Assembly: GCF_007859935.1 (NCBI RefSeq) | Contig: NZ_SJPO01000018.1 | Span: 1-64,000, forward strand | Length of the DNA: 64,000 nt | Reading direction: 5' to 3' | Origin: Posidoniimonas polymericola | Lineage (GTDB): Bacteria; Planctomycetota; Planctomycetia; Pirellulales; Lacipirellulaceae | Shown: one piece after another, positions 8,116 through 18,917 of the stretch | Layout: each line of letters opens with the position of its first letter | How positions within the stretch are numbered: position 1 is the first letter of the stretch | The notes under the pieces: generated by a model | The model's input: the letters and a program-made list of their open reading frames with translations, nothing else | Databases searched by the model: none | What the model was told of the DNA's origin: nothing | Made by a program: the position numbers and the translations under genes

Positions 8116-10958
8116 GCGGCAACGCACAGCACGCAGCGGCCGCAGACGACTCGCCGAGTCGGTACGTGGTGGGCATCGACCTCGGCACATCGAACTCCGC
8201 GGTCGCCTACGTCGACACCAAAGAGACGCCCTGGCGGGTGCGTGCGTTCTCGGCGCCGCAGGTCGTGGCGCCGTTTGAGGTCGACGCGCGCGAGACCCTG
8301 CCGTCGGCCCACTACCAGGCGACCGACACCGAGGCCGAGTCGGGCTCGCTCAAGCTGCCGTGGGGCGACGCGCAGCCCGGCGTAGCGGTCGGCGTGTTCG
8401 CGCGTGACGAGGGCGCGGCCAAGCCGGGGCGGGTGATCACGTCGGCTAAGAGCTGGCTGTCGCACTCTGGGGTGGACCGCACGGCCGATCTGCTTCCGTG
8501 GCAGAGCGACGTCGACGTCGAGCGGCTGTCGCCGGTTGAAGCCTCCGCCCGCTTCCTCGGGCACCTGCACGACGCGTGGAACGCGGCCTTCCCGGGTTAC
8601 CCGCTAGCCGAACAAGAAGTCGTCGTCACCCTGCCCGCATCGTTCGACGAGGTGGCGCGTGAGCTGACGGTCGCCGCGGCCAAGCGGGCCAAGCTGCCGC
8701 GGGTGGTGCTGCTAGAAGAACCGCAGGCCGCGTTCTACGCCTGGGTCTACCGCCACGGCGCCGACTGGCGCGAGCACGCGTCGGCCGGGCAGAAGGTGCT
8801 GGTCTGCGATATCGGCGGCGGCACGTCCGACTTCACGCTGATCCGCGTGGGCCGTAAGCCCGACTCCGACGATCTGCAGTTCCACCGCGTGGCGGTCGGC
8901 AACCACCTGATCCTGGGGGGCGACAACCTGGACCTCGCTTTGGCGCGGCACGTCGAGCAGAAGCTGACGCCCGGCGGCAAGTTGCCGGCCCGCCAATGGG
9001 AGGTGCTTCTCCGCGCCGCGCAACGCGTCAAGGAAACCCTGCTGGGCGAGCGGCCGCCGGAGTCGGTCACCGTCAACGTGCCCGCGTCGGGAGCCAAGCT
9101 GATCGGCTCCGCCGTGCAGGCCGAAGTAGGTCTGGCCGAGGCCCGCCAGGTGTTGGTCGACGGCTTCTTGCCGCGGGTGGATCTGACCGATCAGCCGTCG
9201 CGGCGCCGCTCGGGCTTCCAGGAGCTGGGGCTGCCCTACGCGGCCGACCCGGCTATCACGCGGTACCTGGCGGCGTTCCTCACAGCGCACCGCCACACCG
9301 GCGACGAGCAGCCCGCGGAGGACTGGCAGGCGCGGGGCCTGCCCGACCCCGCGCGGCCGGACATCGTGCTGCTGAACGGCGGGTTCTTTGCGTCCCCGGT
9401 GTTGCGTGAGCGGCTCCTCGACGTGCTTTCGTCTTGGTTCCCCAGCGACGACGACGCCTGGCGTCCGCTTGTGCTGGAGAACGAGCGGCTCGACCTCGCG
9501 GTCTCGCAGGGAGCCGCGTACTACGGCATGGTGCGGCGCGGCGAGGGCGTCGGCATCAAGGCGTCGCTGGCACGCAGCTACTACGTCGGCATCGGGGGGC
9601 ATCCGCCCCGCGCAGTCTGTCTGGCGCCCGGCAACGCCACCGAAGGGCAAGACTTCGAGGTCAGCAACCTCGACTTTCAGCTGGCGCTGGCCGAGCCGGT
9701 CGAGTTTCCGCTGTACGTGTCGAGCACGCGGCTGGTCGACCCGCCCGGGGCGCTGATTGACATCGACCACGCCGAGCTGACGCCACTGCCGCCGATCCGC
9801 ACGGTGCTGCACACCCGCAAGAAGGGCGAACCGCAGACCGCAACCGTCCGGCTGCACTCGCACCTCTCGGAGGTCGGCGTGCTAGAGCTCTCGTGCCACG
9901 AGATCGACGCCAAGCGGAGCTGGCGGCTGCAGTTCGACGTCCGCTCGACTACGCAGACCGACCTCGCGCCGCACGAGTCGCAGGGCGAGCAGGAAGGCAT
10001 GGTCGACGACGCCACGCTGGATGCCTGCCGGGAATCAATCGAACGGGTGTTCGGCAAGCAGGGCGGTGAGAAGCCGTCGCAGCTGATGAAGGAGCTCGCT
10101 CAGGCGATCGGCGGCCCCAAGCCCGAGTGGCCGACTTCGGTGCTTCGCGGCCTGTGGGAGATGCTGATGGAGCTCGAGCCGGGGCGGCGGAAGTCGCCGG
10201 CGCACGAGTCGCGCTGGCTCAACCTGGCCGGCTACGCGCTGCGTCCTGGCTTTGGGTTTGCGGTGGACGACTGGCGGGTCTCCGAAACGTGGCGCACCCT
10301 GCACGGCAAGATCGCGTTCCCCACTTCGCGGCCGGAAGTGTTTGTGCTGTGGCGGCGTGTCGCCGGCGGGCTGAGTCGCGGGCAGCAGTTGGGGCTTGCG
10401 GAGTCGCTGCTCGCGGACGTCCGCGCTCTGAGGCGACGGTTCCAGGGCGGCAAGGCGACCGCCCCCGTGGCGCTCGACCCATCGCAGTCGGCCGAGGTCT
10501 GGCGGCTGTTGGGCGGGCTGGAGCTCCTGCCGGTGGAAGCGAAGATCGAACTCGGCGAGACCATTGTCGAACTGCTGCCGAAGCGAAAGCTTGAGAAACG
10601 CTTACCCGAGATGCTCTGGGCGCTCGGTCGGATTGGGCAGCGCGTGCCGCTCTACGGGCCGCTGAACACGCTCGTCCCCGTGGACGACGCGGAGCGGTGG
10701 GTCCGGTGGCTGCTCGACTGGGACGCCCCGCCCGAGGCCGCGACGGTCACCGCCATGCAACTGGCCCGCCGCACCGACGACCGCCACCGCGACATCGACG
10801 ACGGACTGCGTGAACGCGTGGTCGGATGGCTAGAGAGACGCGCCGCGCCGGATCACTTTGTCCAACTGGTTCTAGCAAGCGGCAGCCTCGAGCATCAGGA
10901 GCGTGACTTCGTCTTCGGCGAGTCACTCCCCAGCGGGCTCAGGCTGGGAGACGGCTAG
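8112..10958 (+). CDS. Hsp70-family ATPase with C-terminal DnaK-related (DUF3731-type) domain
   Basis: The start is the GTG at 8112, which overlaps the previous TGA as GTGA; the reading frame is open further upstream, but earlier starts lie inside the previous gene. The 948-residue product has VVGIDLGTSNSAVAY near the N-terminus and KVLVCDIGGGTSDFTLI near residue 230 as Hsp70 nucleotide-binding loops. From about residue 650 a long helical region begins (SQLMKELAQAIGG, ESRWLNLAGYALRPGFGF) that matches the DnaK-related domain known from other tandem Hsp70 loci. The overlap with the previous gene and the parallel architecture suggest the two ATPases arose by duplication and work together with the DUF2760 protein. 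Confidence 0.92.
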   Translation: MSGNAQHAAAADDSPSRYVVGIDLGTSNSAVAYVDTKETPWRVRAFSAPQVVAPFEVDARETLPSAHYQATDTEAESGSLKLPWGDAQPGVAVGVFARDEGAAKPGRVITSAKSWLSHSGVDRTADLLPWQSDVDVERLSPVEASARFLGHLHDAWNAAFPGYPLAEQEVVVTLPASFDEVARELTVAAAKRAKLPRVVLLEEPQAAFYAWVYRHGADWREHASAGQKVLVCDIGGGTSDFTLIRVGRKPDSDDLQFHRVAVGNHLILGGDNLDLALARHVEQKLTPGGKLPARQWEVLLRAAQRVKETLLGERPPESVTVNVPASGAKLIGSAVQAEVGLAEARQVLVDGFLPRVDLTDQPSRRRSGFQELGLPYAADPAITRYLAAFLTAHRHTGDEQPAEDWQARGLPDPARPDIVLLNGGFFASPVLRERLLDVLSSWFPSDDDAWRPLVLENERLDLAVSQGAAYYGMVRRGEGVGIKASLARSYYVGIGGHPPRAVCLAPGNATEGQDFEVSNLDFQLALAEPVEFPLYVSSTRLVDPPGALIDIDHAELTPLPPIRTVLHTRKKGEPQTATVRLHSHLSEVGVLELSCHEIDAKRSWRLQFDVRSTTQTDLAPHESQGEQEGMVDDATLDACRESIERVFGKQGGEKPSQLMKELAQAIGGPKPEWPTSVLRGLWEMLMELEPGRRKSPAHESRWLNLAGYALRPGFGFAVDDWRVSETWRTLHGKIAFPTSRPEVFVLWRRVAGGLSRGQQLGLAESLLADVRALRRRFQGGKATAPVALDPSQSAEVWRLLGGLELLPVEAKIELGETIVELLPKRKLEKRLPEMLWALGRIGQRVPLYGPLNTLVPVDDAERWVRWLLDWDAPPEAATVTAMQLARRTDDRHRDIDDGLRERVVGWLERRAAPDHFVQLVLASGSLEHQERDFVFGESLPSGLRLGDG

Positions 10959-11066
10959 CGGGGCTCCCTAATCGCAGCCTCTACTCACTGAAACGCACGC
11001 CGTCTGCGAACGCGAAGCGTTGTCGAACCGGCGCCCCTGCACAGGCGTTCTCCGCCACCCCTTTCC

Positions 11067-11115
11067 CATTCCCTGGTAGAAAAGCGCCACGCACCGTGGT
11101 CCAATAGGGTCTGCG
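11067..11115. repeat. Composite intergenic repeat, copy B
   Basis: Matches 4036-4100: CATT, GTAGAAA, CCAC, CACCGTG, TCCAATA and GGTC blocks occur in the same order and nearly the same spacing. As in copy A, octamer repeats follow downstream. Confidence 0.55.
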
Positions 11116-11182
11116 CTGGGGAGTCTCTGGGCGCCGAGCGGGGCCGGTTATGGCGGTGCGATCGAACGTGTACGCCGGGGGG

Positions 11183-11340
11183 TTTTGTCCGCTCGAGTGC
11201 GCAAGAAGGGACAGAAGTCGGACCCGCCTGAGTCTAGCGGCCGCCGCAAGTGACGGCTGTTTAAGCGGTTGCAAAATCCGGCGCGCGAAAACGGGCCGGA
11301 CTTTTGTCCCTATAAATAGGTGCGGTAGCAGGGGACAAAA
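11183..11340. repeat. GGACAAAA/TTTTGTCC cluster 2 (three copies)
   Basis: TTTTGTCC lies at 11183-11190 and 11302-11309 and GGACAAAA at 11333-11340. The second is part of the palindrome GGACTTTTGTCC. The third continues as GGACAAAACTCCGCC, almost the same as the copy at 4277. Degenerate versions (GGACAGAA, GCAAAATCCGG) lie between. Confidence 0.65.
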
Positions 11341-11350
11341 CTCCGCCGCC

Positions 11351-11380
11351 AAGTGTCGGGGATCCAAGTGTCGGGGATCC
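11351..11380. repeat. 15-bp tandem duplication before the isomerase gene
   Basis: AAGTGTCGGGGATCC occurs twice back to back (11351-11365, 11366-11380), ending 29 bases before the ATG of the isomerase gene. It could affect expression of that gene or be a simple slippage product. Confidence 0.8.
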
Positions 11381-11409
11381 AAGGGGCCATCCATTCGGAG
11401 GACGGGGCG

Positions 11410-12336
11410 ATGCAGCTAGGTTTCATGAGCGCGATCCTGCCGGAGCTGTCGCTCGAGCAGGTGGCGGACGTCGCGGCCGACATCGGCTACTCGTGCGTCG
11501 AGGTGATGTGCTGGCCGAGCGGCCAGGCGGACCGGCGGTACTCGGGCATCGCGCACCTTGACTTCGCGCAGGTCGAGGGCGGCGGCGGGCAGCGGGTGCT
11601 CGACCTGTTCGATAGCCGCGGGCTGTCGATCAGCGGGCTGGGCTACTACTCGAACCCGCTCGACCCCGACGAGGAGTCCGCCCGTGCGAGCGCCCTGCAC
11701 CTGCGGCGGGTGATCGACGCGGCGCACACGCTGGGGGTGACGCGGGTCAACTCGTTTGTCGGCCGCGACTGGACTCGATCGGTCGACGACAACTGGCCCA
11801 GGTTCCTCGACGTCTGGCGGCCGATCATCGCCCACGCCGAGCAGGCGGGCGTGCGGGTCGGGATCGAGAACTGCCCGATGCTGTTCACGGCGGACGAGTG
11901 GCCGGGCGGCAAGAACCTGGCCAACGCGCCGCGGCAGTGGCGGCGGATGTTCGCGGATATCCCTAGCGACTCGTTCGGCCTGAACTACGACCCCTCGCAC
12001 CTGGCGTTCCAGCAGATGGACTACCTGAAGCCGCTGACGCAGTTCACCAGCAAGCTGTTCCACCTGCACGCCAAGGACGTCCGCCTGCACCGCGACCGGC
12101 TCGACGAGGTCGGGATGTTCGCGCACCCGAACGAATACCACTCGCCGAAACTGCCGGGCCTGGGGGACATCGACTGGGGTGGGTTCTTCGGCACGCTGGG
12201 CGACATCGGCTACGCCGGGCCGATCTGCGTGGAGGTCGAGGACCGCTCGTACGAGGGCTCGCTCGAGAACCGCAAGGCGGCGCTGCGGCAGAGCCACACG
12301 TACCTGCGGCAGTTCATCCAGCAGGACGTCCGGTGA
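11410..12336 (+). CDS. Sugar phosphate isomerase/epimerase (TIM barrel)
   Basis: The chosen ATG gives 308 residues beginning [18 protein letters not shown], which is the usual start of this family; the longer frame upstream runs through the tandem repeat. Four likely metal ligands follow the xylose-isomerase-like TIM-barrel pattern: Glu in GIENCPM, Asp/His in NYDPSHL, His in LFHLHAKD and Glu in ICVEVED. Members isomerise or epimerise sugars or inositols, but the substrate cannot be told from the sequence. Planctomycetes encode many paralogues, often beside dehydrogenases; here the gene stands alone, so its pathway is unclear. The enzyme should be cytoplasmic, since no signal peptide is present. 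Confidence 0.9.
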   Translation: MQLGFMSAILPELSLEQVADVAADIGYSCVEVMCWPSGQADRRYSGIAHLDFAQVEGGGGQRVLDLFDSRGLSISGLGYYSNPLDPDEESARASALHLRRVIDAAHTLGVTRVNSFVGRDWTRSVDDNWPRFLDVWRPIIAHAEQAGVRVGIENCPMLFTADEWPGGKNLANAPRQWRRMFADIPSDSFGLNYDPSHLAFQQMDYLKPLTQFTSKLFHLHAKDVRLHRDRLDEVGMFAHPNEYHSPKLPGLGDIDWGGFFGTLGDIGYAGPICVEVEDRSYEGSLENRKAALRQSHTYLRQFIQQDVR

Positions 12337-12940
12337 CGCGTCGGCACGAACACGGTCGGCGTCGGCAACGTCGGCCGCCAGGCCGTCCAACACCAAACGC
12401 CATCAAGCATTCAAGCAATCCGCGAGAGCGCAAAGAAGCGCCCCCACGCGGGCCCATCGGCTGTTTCGAGCCTCACCTCACGAAACAACCATTACTCAGG
12501 TGTCGGTTGCGTCACGCAAACAACCTTCACCAAGCCGCGGCCGTGCGGAGAAGAGACGACCGCTGCGTATCACACTGGGCCCGCGCTACGGGGGCGTTGT
12601 TATTGATTAGCGTAGCGATGCTTCACGGCTGTGCCGTAGTGTCGTGCTCCTAGAGGAGCCAGCCGTTCAGTCCCACGTTGGGCGAACGCCACGCACTTTC
12701 CTCTTAAAGCAACGGGCGTGCCAACGGCGACAAACGACCTCCAGATTGACCGTCGTCGACGGATTCCGGCGAATCGAAAATGGCGATCAAGGGGGCCGCT
12801 TTCTGCGTCGTGCGGAACCGCACAGTCGGCGCGCTTACCACGGTGCACAGGGAGCGCATTGCGGCGTAGAGGAGGAGCTGGTCTGGAAAAGGAGAAGCCC
12901 TGGAGAGTCCGTCGTCGCCCGGCGGCCGGGCAACTGCGGG
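12337..12940. other. 604-bp gene-free stretch
   Basis: It lies between two convergent genes. Open frames on both strands (up to ~170 codons) show no domain, no ribosome-binding site and Arg-rich shadow composition. No repeat or terminator was recognised. It may contain decayed sequence; I see nothing I can support. Confidence 0.4.
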
Positions 12941-13372
12941 CTATTTCGCGATCAGACGGGCCCTTCGTACCATCGCCCTGTGGGACCAGAAGAAGCCGCC
13001 TGCCAGGCCGACAAACTGGCACGCGACGCCCGCAATGTTGACTGTTAGCCTCCACTGCAGCTGCCACTCGTGCCAGCCGGGTGCGAGTCGGAGACCCCCC
13101 GCCTTCGACAGCCAGAGCATCCACGCGGCGAGCGGGATCGAGCCAATGAGATAGCCGGCAAGGAAAGGAGTAAGCCCGTAGAACAACGTGTCACGCCAGG
13201 TGAGGGCAACGGCCCCGCCGCAAGCGTTGCACTGGGCGACGCTGAGGGGGGGTACAGCGGCCTTCTGGCGGGCGGTCAGCGCCTGCTCGCCGCACCTGGT
13301 GCAGAGCAATCCCGGCGGTGGAAGAGCGGCCGATCGGTTGTCGGCCTGCGGGCTCTGGTAGGGGTTCGGCAT
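12941..13372 (-). CDS. Small membrane protein with zinc-ribbon-like cysteines (NPYQSP type)
   Basis: The 143-residue product begins MPNPYQSPQ, an N-terminal signature seen in many planctomycete membrane proteins. Two cysteine pairs (LLCTRCGEQ and AQCNACGGA) at ~23-52 form a zinc-ribbon-like module, followed by two hydrophobic segments (~65-88 and ~110-130). It is the last gene of the minus-strand run that carries korAB, starting 18 bases after the zinc-ribbon CBS gene, so it may be co-transcribed. The function is unknown. Confidence 0.75.
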   Translation of the reverse strand: MPNPYQSPQADNRSAALPPPGLLCTRCGEQALTARQKAAVPPLSVAQCNACGGAVALTWRDTLFYGLTPFLAGYLIGSIPLAAWMLWLSKAGGLRLAPGWHEWQLQWRLTVNIAGVACQFVGLAGGFFWSHRAMVRRARLIAK

Positions 13373-13390
13373 GCGGCCGCGGCGCGCGAG

Positions 13391-13918
13391 CTAGCCGGAG
13401 GCGCCGACCCGGTCGGCAAGGTAGCGGAGGATGTCGCGGATCGAGACCAGCATCACCGGCCGGCCCTCGCGGTCGAGCACCGGCAGGTGGCGGTAGCCGC
13501 CGGTGTCCATCTGCTGCAACGCGAACGCGATGCGGCAGTGCTGGTCGACAGTCACCGGGTTGGGGGTCATGTACTTCATGATCGGCTGGGTGCGGCGATC
13601 GACCGCGTCTGCGCCCAAGCGGGTCACGGCGTCGCGCTCGCTGAAGATGCCGGCCAGGCGGCCCTGCTTGTCGACGATCGTCACGCAGCCGACCGACATG
13701 TCGACCATCATCTGCAGCACCTCGCCGACCGACGCCTCGGGCGAGACGCTGCCGTGCATCCGCACGTCGAGCCGGTCGACCGAGTCGTCCAGCAGGCTGG
13801 CCTCGACCGACGACTGCGGCGCCCGGACCGAGAGCTCGGCGAGCGGCGCCCCGCACGACTCGCACGCGTCGGCGCCCTCGATGTTCTCGGCGCCGCAGGC
13901 GGGGCAAGGGATAAGCAT
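13391..13918 (-). CDS. Zinc-ribbon protein with two CBS domains
   Basis: The internal ATG at 13918 is preferred because it gives MLIPCPACGAENIEGADACE, a clean zinc ribbon with two CxxC pairs at the very N-terminus, in a 175-residue protein. A CBS pair (Bateman module) follows, recognisable by ERDAVTRLGADAVD, VTVDQHCRIAFAL and GGYRHLPVLDREGRPV. Such modules bind adenine nucleotides and regulate partner enzymes. The gene lies 57 bases after korB and a second CBS protein precedes korA, so a regulatory role towards the oxidoreductase is plausible but inferred from position alone. Confidence 0.85.
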   Translation of the reverse strand: MLIPCPACGAENIEGADACESCGAPLAELSVRAPQSSVEASLLDDSVDRLDVRMHGSVSPEASVGEVLQMMVDMSVGCVTIVDKQGRLAGIFSERDAVTRLGADAVDRRTQPIMKYMTPNPVTVDQHCRIAFALQQMDTGGYRHLPVLDREGRPVMLVSIRDILRYLADRVGASG

Positions 13919-13975
13919 GGCTAACTGCCGAGTTTGGGGACGGGGCAAACGAGCGGGCGGCGACACGGGCGGGGC

Positions 13976-15001
13976 CTACTCGACCTCCCAGGTCTCGCCG
14001 GCGTTGTAGAGCTTCTCGAGGTCGCCGATGCCGTGCATCTTGGTGGCCTCTTCGATCTGGTCGTTGATCATGTCGTCGTACTTGGGCTTCTCGACCGCGC
14101 GGAACACGCCGATCGGCTCGGGGAAGCCGTCCTCGTACCGCATGCGGCTGAGGAGGTAGGCGAGGCTCGGCTCGGGCGAGCGCTCGTCGTGGAAGAGCAG
14201 GTCGTCCTCGGCGATGCCGCCGCCGAGCGCCACGACCTCCGGCTCGAGGCCGTTGAGGCGGACGCCCTTGTCACGGTCCTTGCCGAAGATGAGGGGCTTG
14301 CCGTGCTCGAGCTCGAGGGTGGTCTCGGCCTTGGTGTTGCGGTCCTTGGCGTAGCTCCAGGCGCCGTCGTTAAAGACGTTGCAGTTCTGGTAGACCTCAA
14401 CGAACGCGGTGCCGCGGTGGTCGGCGGCCCGCTTGAGGGTCTCGGCCAGGTGCTTGATGTTGGTGTCGATGCTGCGGGCGACGAAGGTGGCCTCGGCGCC
14501 GATCGCGATCGACAGCGGGTGCAGCGGGTTGTCGATGGAGCCCATCGGCGTGCTCTTGGTCTTCTTGCCGGCGGGCGAGGTGGGCGAGTACTGCCCCTTG
14601 GTGAGCCCGTAGATCCGGTTGTTGAACAGCACGATGTTGAGGTCCATGTTGCGGCGGATGGCGTGCATCAGGTGGTTGCCGCCGATGGACAGGCCGTCGC
14701 CGTCGCCGGTGATGACCCAAACCTGCAGGTCGGGCCGGCAGGTCTTGAGGCCGGTCGCCACGGCGGGGGCGCGGCCGTGGATGCTGTGCATGCCGTAGGT
14801 GTTCATGTAGTACGGGAATCGGCTGCTGCAGCCGATGCCGCTGATGAACACGATCTTTTCGCGCGGCAGGCCGAGGGTCGGCATGACCTTCTTCATCTGC
14901 GCGAGGATGGAGTAGTCACCACAGCCGGGGCACCAGCGGACGTCCTGGTCGCTGGCGAAGTCGTTGGGGGTCAGGACGGGGAGCGGCAGGTCGACGGACA
15001 T
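13976..15001 (-). CDS. korB: 2-oxoacid:ferredoxin oxidoreductase, beta subunit (KorB-like)
   Basis: The 341-residue protein has the thiamine-diphosphate binding region of the family: RWCPGCGDYSI near the N-terminus, GIGCSSRFPYYMNTYG, GDGDGLSIGGNH and NNRIYGLTKGQYSP. With KorA it oxidatively decarboxylates a 2-oxoacid, most likely 2-oxoglutarate, to the acyl-CoA while reducing ferredoxin. The length and the lack of fused ferredoxin domains fit the two-subunit KorAB type rather than pyruvate:ferredoxin oxidoreductase. It follows korA by ~130 bases on the same strand. In planctomycetes such enzymes can replace or supplement the 2-oxoglutarate dehydrogenase step of the TCA cycle; the substrate is inferred. 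Confidence 0.92.
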   Translation of the reverse strand: MSVDLPLPVLTPNDFASDQDVRWCPGCGDYSILAQMKKVMPTLGLPREKIVFISGIGCSSRFPYYMNTYGMHSIHGRAPAVATGLKTCRPDLQVWVITGDGDGLSIGGNHLMHAIRRNMDLNIVLFNNRIYGLTKGQYSPTSPAGKKTKSTPMGSIDNPLHPLSIAIGAEATFVARSIDTNIKHLAETLKRAADHRGTAFVEVYQNCNVFNDGAWSYAKDRNTKAETTLELEHGKPLIFGKDRDKGVRLNGLEPEVVALGGGIAEDDLLFHDERSPEPSLAYLLSRMRYEDGFPEPIGVFRAVEKPKYDDMINDQIEEATKMHGIGDLEKLYNAGETWEVE

Positions 15002-15130
15002 GGGAAACCTTCGTGCAGCTGGCCCCGGCGAGGTAGTCGCCAGGCGGGGGCTTCGATGCGAGATGTAAGTTTGTTGGTCTTGTTTGCGGAGGTCGGGAGG
15101 CGGCGCTCGTGGCGGGGCTCGTGGCGGGGC

Positions 15131-16999
<1,869 letters not shown>

Positions 17000-17179
17000 C
17001 GTAAACGTTGATTCCTTGTGTTGCCGGGCGTTTCTTGGCCCGGCGTAATAAGAGAGGGGAGCTCGGACGGCCGTCGGCGCTCAAGGGATGGGTAGGGTTG
17101 CGGCGGCGGGCGGCAGTGGTTGGGGCGGCTCGGCGGGAGTTGAGCCAATGGGTGGCAACATGGCGGGTTCGGCCGGGGG

Positions 17180-17644
17180 TCAGGCGCCTTCCCGCTCGGC
17201 GTGGGGGCGGTCGCCGGAGGGCGACTGCGTGTAGACCGCGTCTGGGAAATGCTCGACCAGGTAGTGGACGATCCCGCGGACCGCGACAACCCCCGATGGC
17301 GAGCGGTCGCCGTCGACCACCGGCAGGTGCCGGTAGCCGCCCTCGGACATCAGCCGGATCGCGGCGCCGACCGTGGTGTCCTTGGCGATTGTCATCAGGT
17401 CGGTCGACATGGCCGACGAGACCGGCGCCGACAGGTCCGAGCCGGCTGCTAGCAGCTTCAGCGCATCACGCTCGGTGAAGATGCCCACCAGCTGGGGGCC
17501 CTCGCAGATCATCACCGCCGCCTGCTTCTGGGCGCGTAGCAGCCCCAGCACGTTCGCGAGAGGCTCGTCGGGCGTGGTTGCTAAGGGGGGGTCGGGCTGG
17601 GTAGCGCCGACGCTCTCACTCGAAAGACTGAGCTGGAAGTCCAC
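17180..17644 (-). CDS. CBS-domain protein upstream of korAB
   Basis: The 154-residue protein is essentially one CBS pair: EPLANVLGLLRAQKQAAVMI, GIFTERDALKLLAAG, TTVGAAIRLMSEGGYRHLPVVD. It has no zinc ribbon, unlike the CBS protein after korB. CBS pairs usually sense adenosine nucleotides. Its position at the head of the korAB run suggests it may tune the oxidoreductase to energy state, an inference from context. The start ATG gives MDFQLSLSSESVG and is the longest candidate. Confidence 0.85.
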   Translation of the reverse strand: MDFQLSLSSESVGATQPDPPLATTPDEPLANVLGLLRAQKQAAVMICEGPQLVGIFTERDALKLLAAGSDLSAPVSSAMSTDLMTIAKDTTVGAAIRLMSEGGYRHLPVVDGDRSPSGVVAVRGIVHYLVEHFPDAVYTQSPSGDRPHAEREGA

Positions 17645-18137
17645 GTCAGTAGGACCTGAGACGTCGGGGCACGCGGGCGCCGCCGAGCGCGCAAACTAGA
17701 TAGGGGCGTCAAGCGAGTCGGGCAACACGCCCGGCAAAACGCTGTGGCATTCAACTGTGGCATTCAAGAGGGCCGGTCTACAAAAACGCCGCGGGACAGC
17801 CTGGCCAATCCCTCTCTGCCGGGTTGCCAAGCTGGCGTATTTGCTACAACACTCTTTCACGCCGGAGTTTAACACGCCCTCTTCCGGGATTGAACCGCAA
17901 AAGCGAGCCAATCTGCGCGGAATTCGGTTTAATTCCCGCAGCACGCTACCGCCGCCTCCGCGACTCCAGCGATTCGCCGCCGGGTGGCCAGCGATTCGCC
18001 TCCTGGTAGGCAGTTGTCTATGATGTAACGTCGCCAGACGCGACCCCAGCCCGCGGGGGCAACCGAGAGGGACTCACCACCCGCCGCCCGCCGAAACCGC
18101 GACCAAAACCCTGCCCACGGGGCAACCCGATCCGCCT
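17645..18137. other. 493-bp divergent intergenic region with short tandem repeats
   Basis: It separates the CBS-korAB run (minus) from the glycosyltransferase gene (plus) and should contain promoters for both. A 13-bp unit CTGTGGCATTCAA is duplicated in tandem at 17742-17767, and CCAGCGATTCGCC occurs twice 22 bases apart (17966-17978, 17988-18000). Small frames here show no domain. Confidence 0.5.
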
Positions 18138-18917
18138 ATGAACTCGCGCTCCCGCTGCCTGACCGCGCTGCCCGTCTACAATGAGCGCGCCCACCTGACC
18201 GCCGTGCTGGACGAGGTCCAGCGGTACGCCAAGGACGTGCTGGTCGTCGACGATGGTTCGACCGACGGGGTCGGCGAGTGCCTTGACAAACGAACCGACA
18301 TCTATGTCGAAACTCATTCGGTGAACAGGGGTTACGGCGCGGCCCTCAGGACGGCCTTCGACTACGCCATCAAGCACGACTACCTGGTCGTCGTCACCAT
18401 CGACTGCGACGGCCAGCACGAGCCGCAGCGGATCTCCGAGCTGTTCGACGCCTGCCGCCACGCCGACATCGCTTCGGGTAGCCGCTACCTCGAGCTCGAC
18501 GAGGCGACCGCCAGCACCGCCCCGACCGACCGGCGGCGGATCAACCGACAAATCACCGAGGAGCTCAACGAGCGCCTTGGCCTCGAGCTGACCGACGCCT
18601 TCTGTGGCTTCAAGGCGTACCGCGTCGACGCCCTGAAGAAGCTCAACCTCACCGAGGAAGGCTACGCGATGCCGCTCGAGCTGTGGGTGCAGGCGGTGCA
18701 CGCCAACCTGCGGATCACCGAGGTCCCCGTGCCGCTCATCTACCTCGACGAGAAGCGCAGCTTCGGCGGAGCCCTCGACCAGTCCGAGAAACGCCTGGCC
18801 TACTACCGTGAGGTGGTCGACCGCGCGGTCGCCAAGCTCCCTTCTCCCCTGGCGCCGGGCGTGTCGCACGACCCGGCCCCGCTGTCGCTCGACCCGTGCC
18901 TTTCCCAGGACAAGTAG
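18138..18917 (+). CDS. Family 2 glycosyltransferase, dolichol-phosphate-mannose-synthase-like
   Basis: The 259-residue GT-A enzyme shows ALPVYNERAHL, the nucleotide-binding VVDDGSTDG (residues 37-45) and the metal-binding DCDGQHEP (89-96), with NRGYGAALRTAF between, the order seen in DPM1/polyprenyl-phosphate glycosyltransferases. It lacks a C-terminal membrane domain, so it is probably a soluble or peripheral enzyme transferring sugar from a nucleotide sugar to a lipid phosphate. The next gene starts directly after the stop codon, so both are likely translated from one mRNA. Donor and acceptor are unknown. Confidence 0.88.
   Translation: MNSRSRCLTALPVYNERAHLTAVLDEVQRYAKDVLVVDDGSTDGVGECLDKRTDIYVETHSVNRGYGAALRTAFDYAIKHDYLVVVTIDCDGQHEPQRISELFDACRHADIASGSRYLELDEATASTAPTDRRRINRQITEELNERLGLELTDAFCGFKAYRVDALKKLNLTEEGYAMPLELWVQAVHANLRITEVPVPLIYLDEKRSFGGALDQSEKRLAYYREVVDRAVAKLPSPLAPGVSHDPAPLSLDPCLSQDK

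Larger units (their letters stand above)
10959..11409. other. 451-bp gene-free stretch with repeats
   Basis: The stretch contains the second copy of the composite repeat, a GGACAAAA/TTTTGTCC cluster and a 15-bp tandem duplication, listed separately. The frame on the minus strand that spans it shares residue blocks (AEFCP, PYWTTV) with the frame over the 4-kb repeat, which reflects shared repeat DNA rather than a gene. Confidence 0.55.

Noticed and set aside
12600-13124. Minus-strand frame of ~174 codons and a plus-strand frame of ~134 codons
   Set aside because: No ribosome-binding site, no domain, Arg-rich shadow composition; the former overlaps the supported NPYQSP gene.
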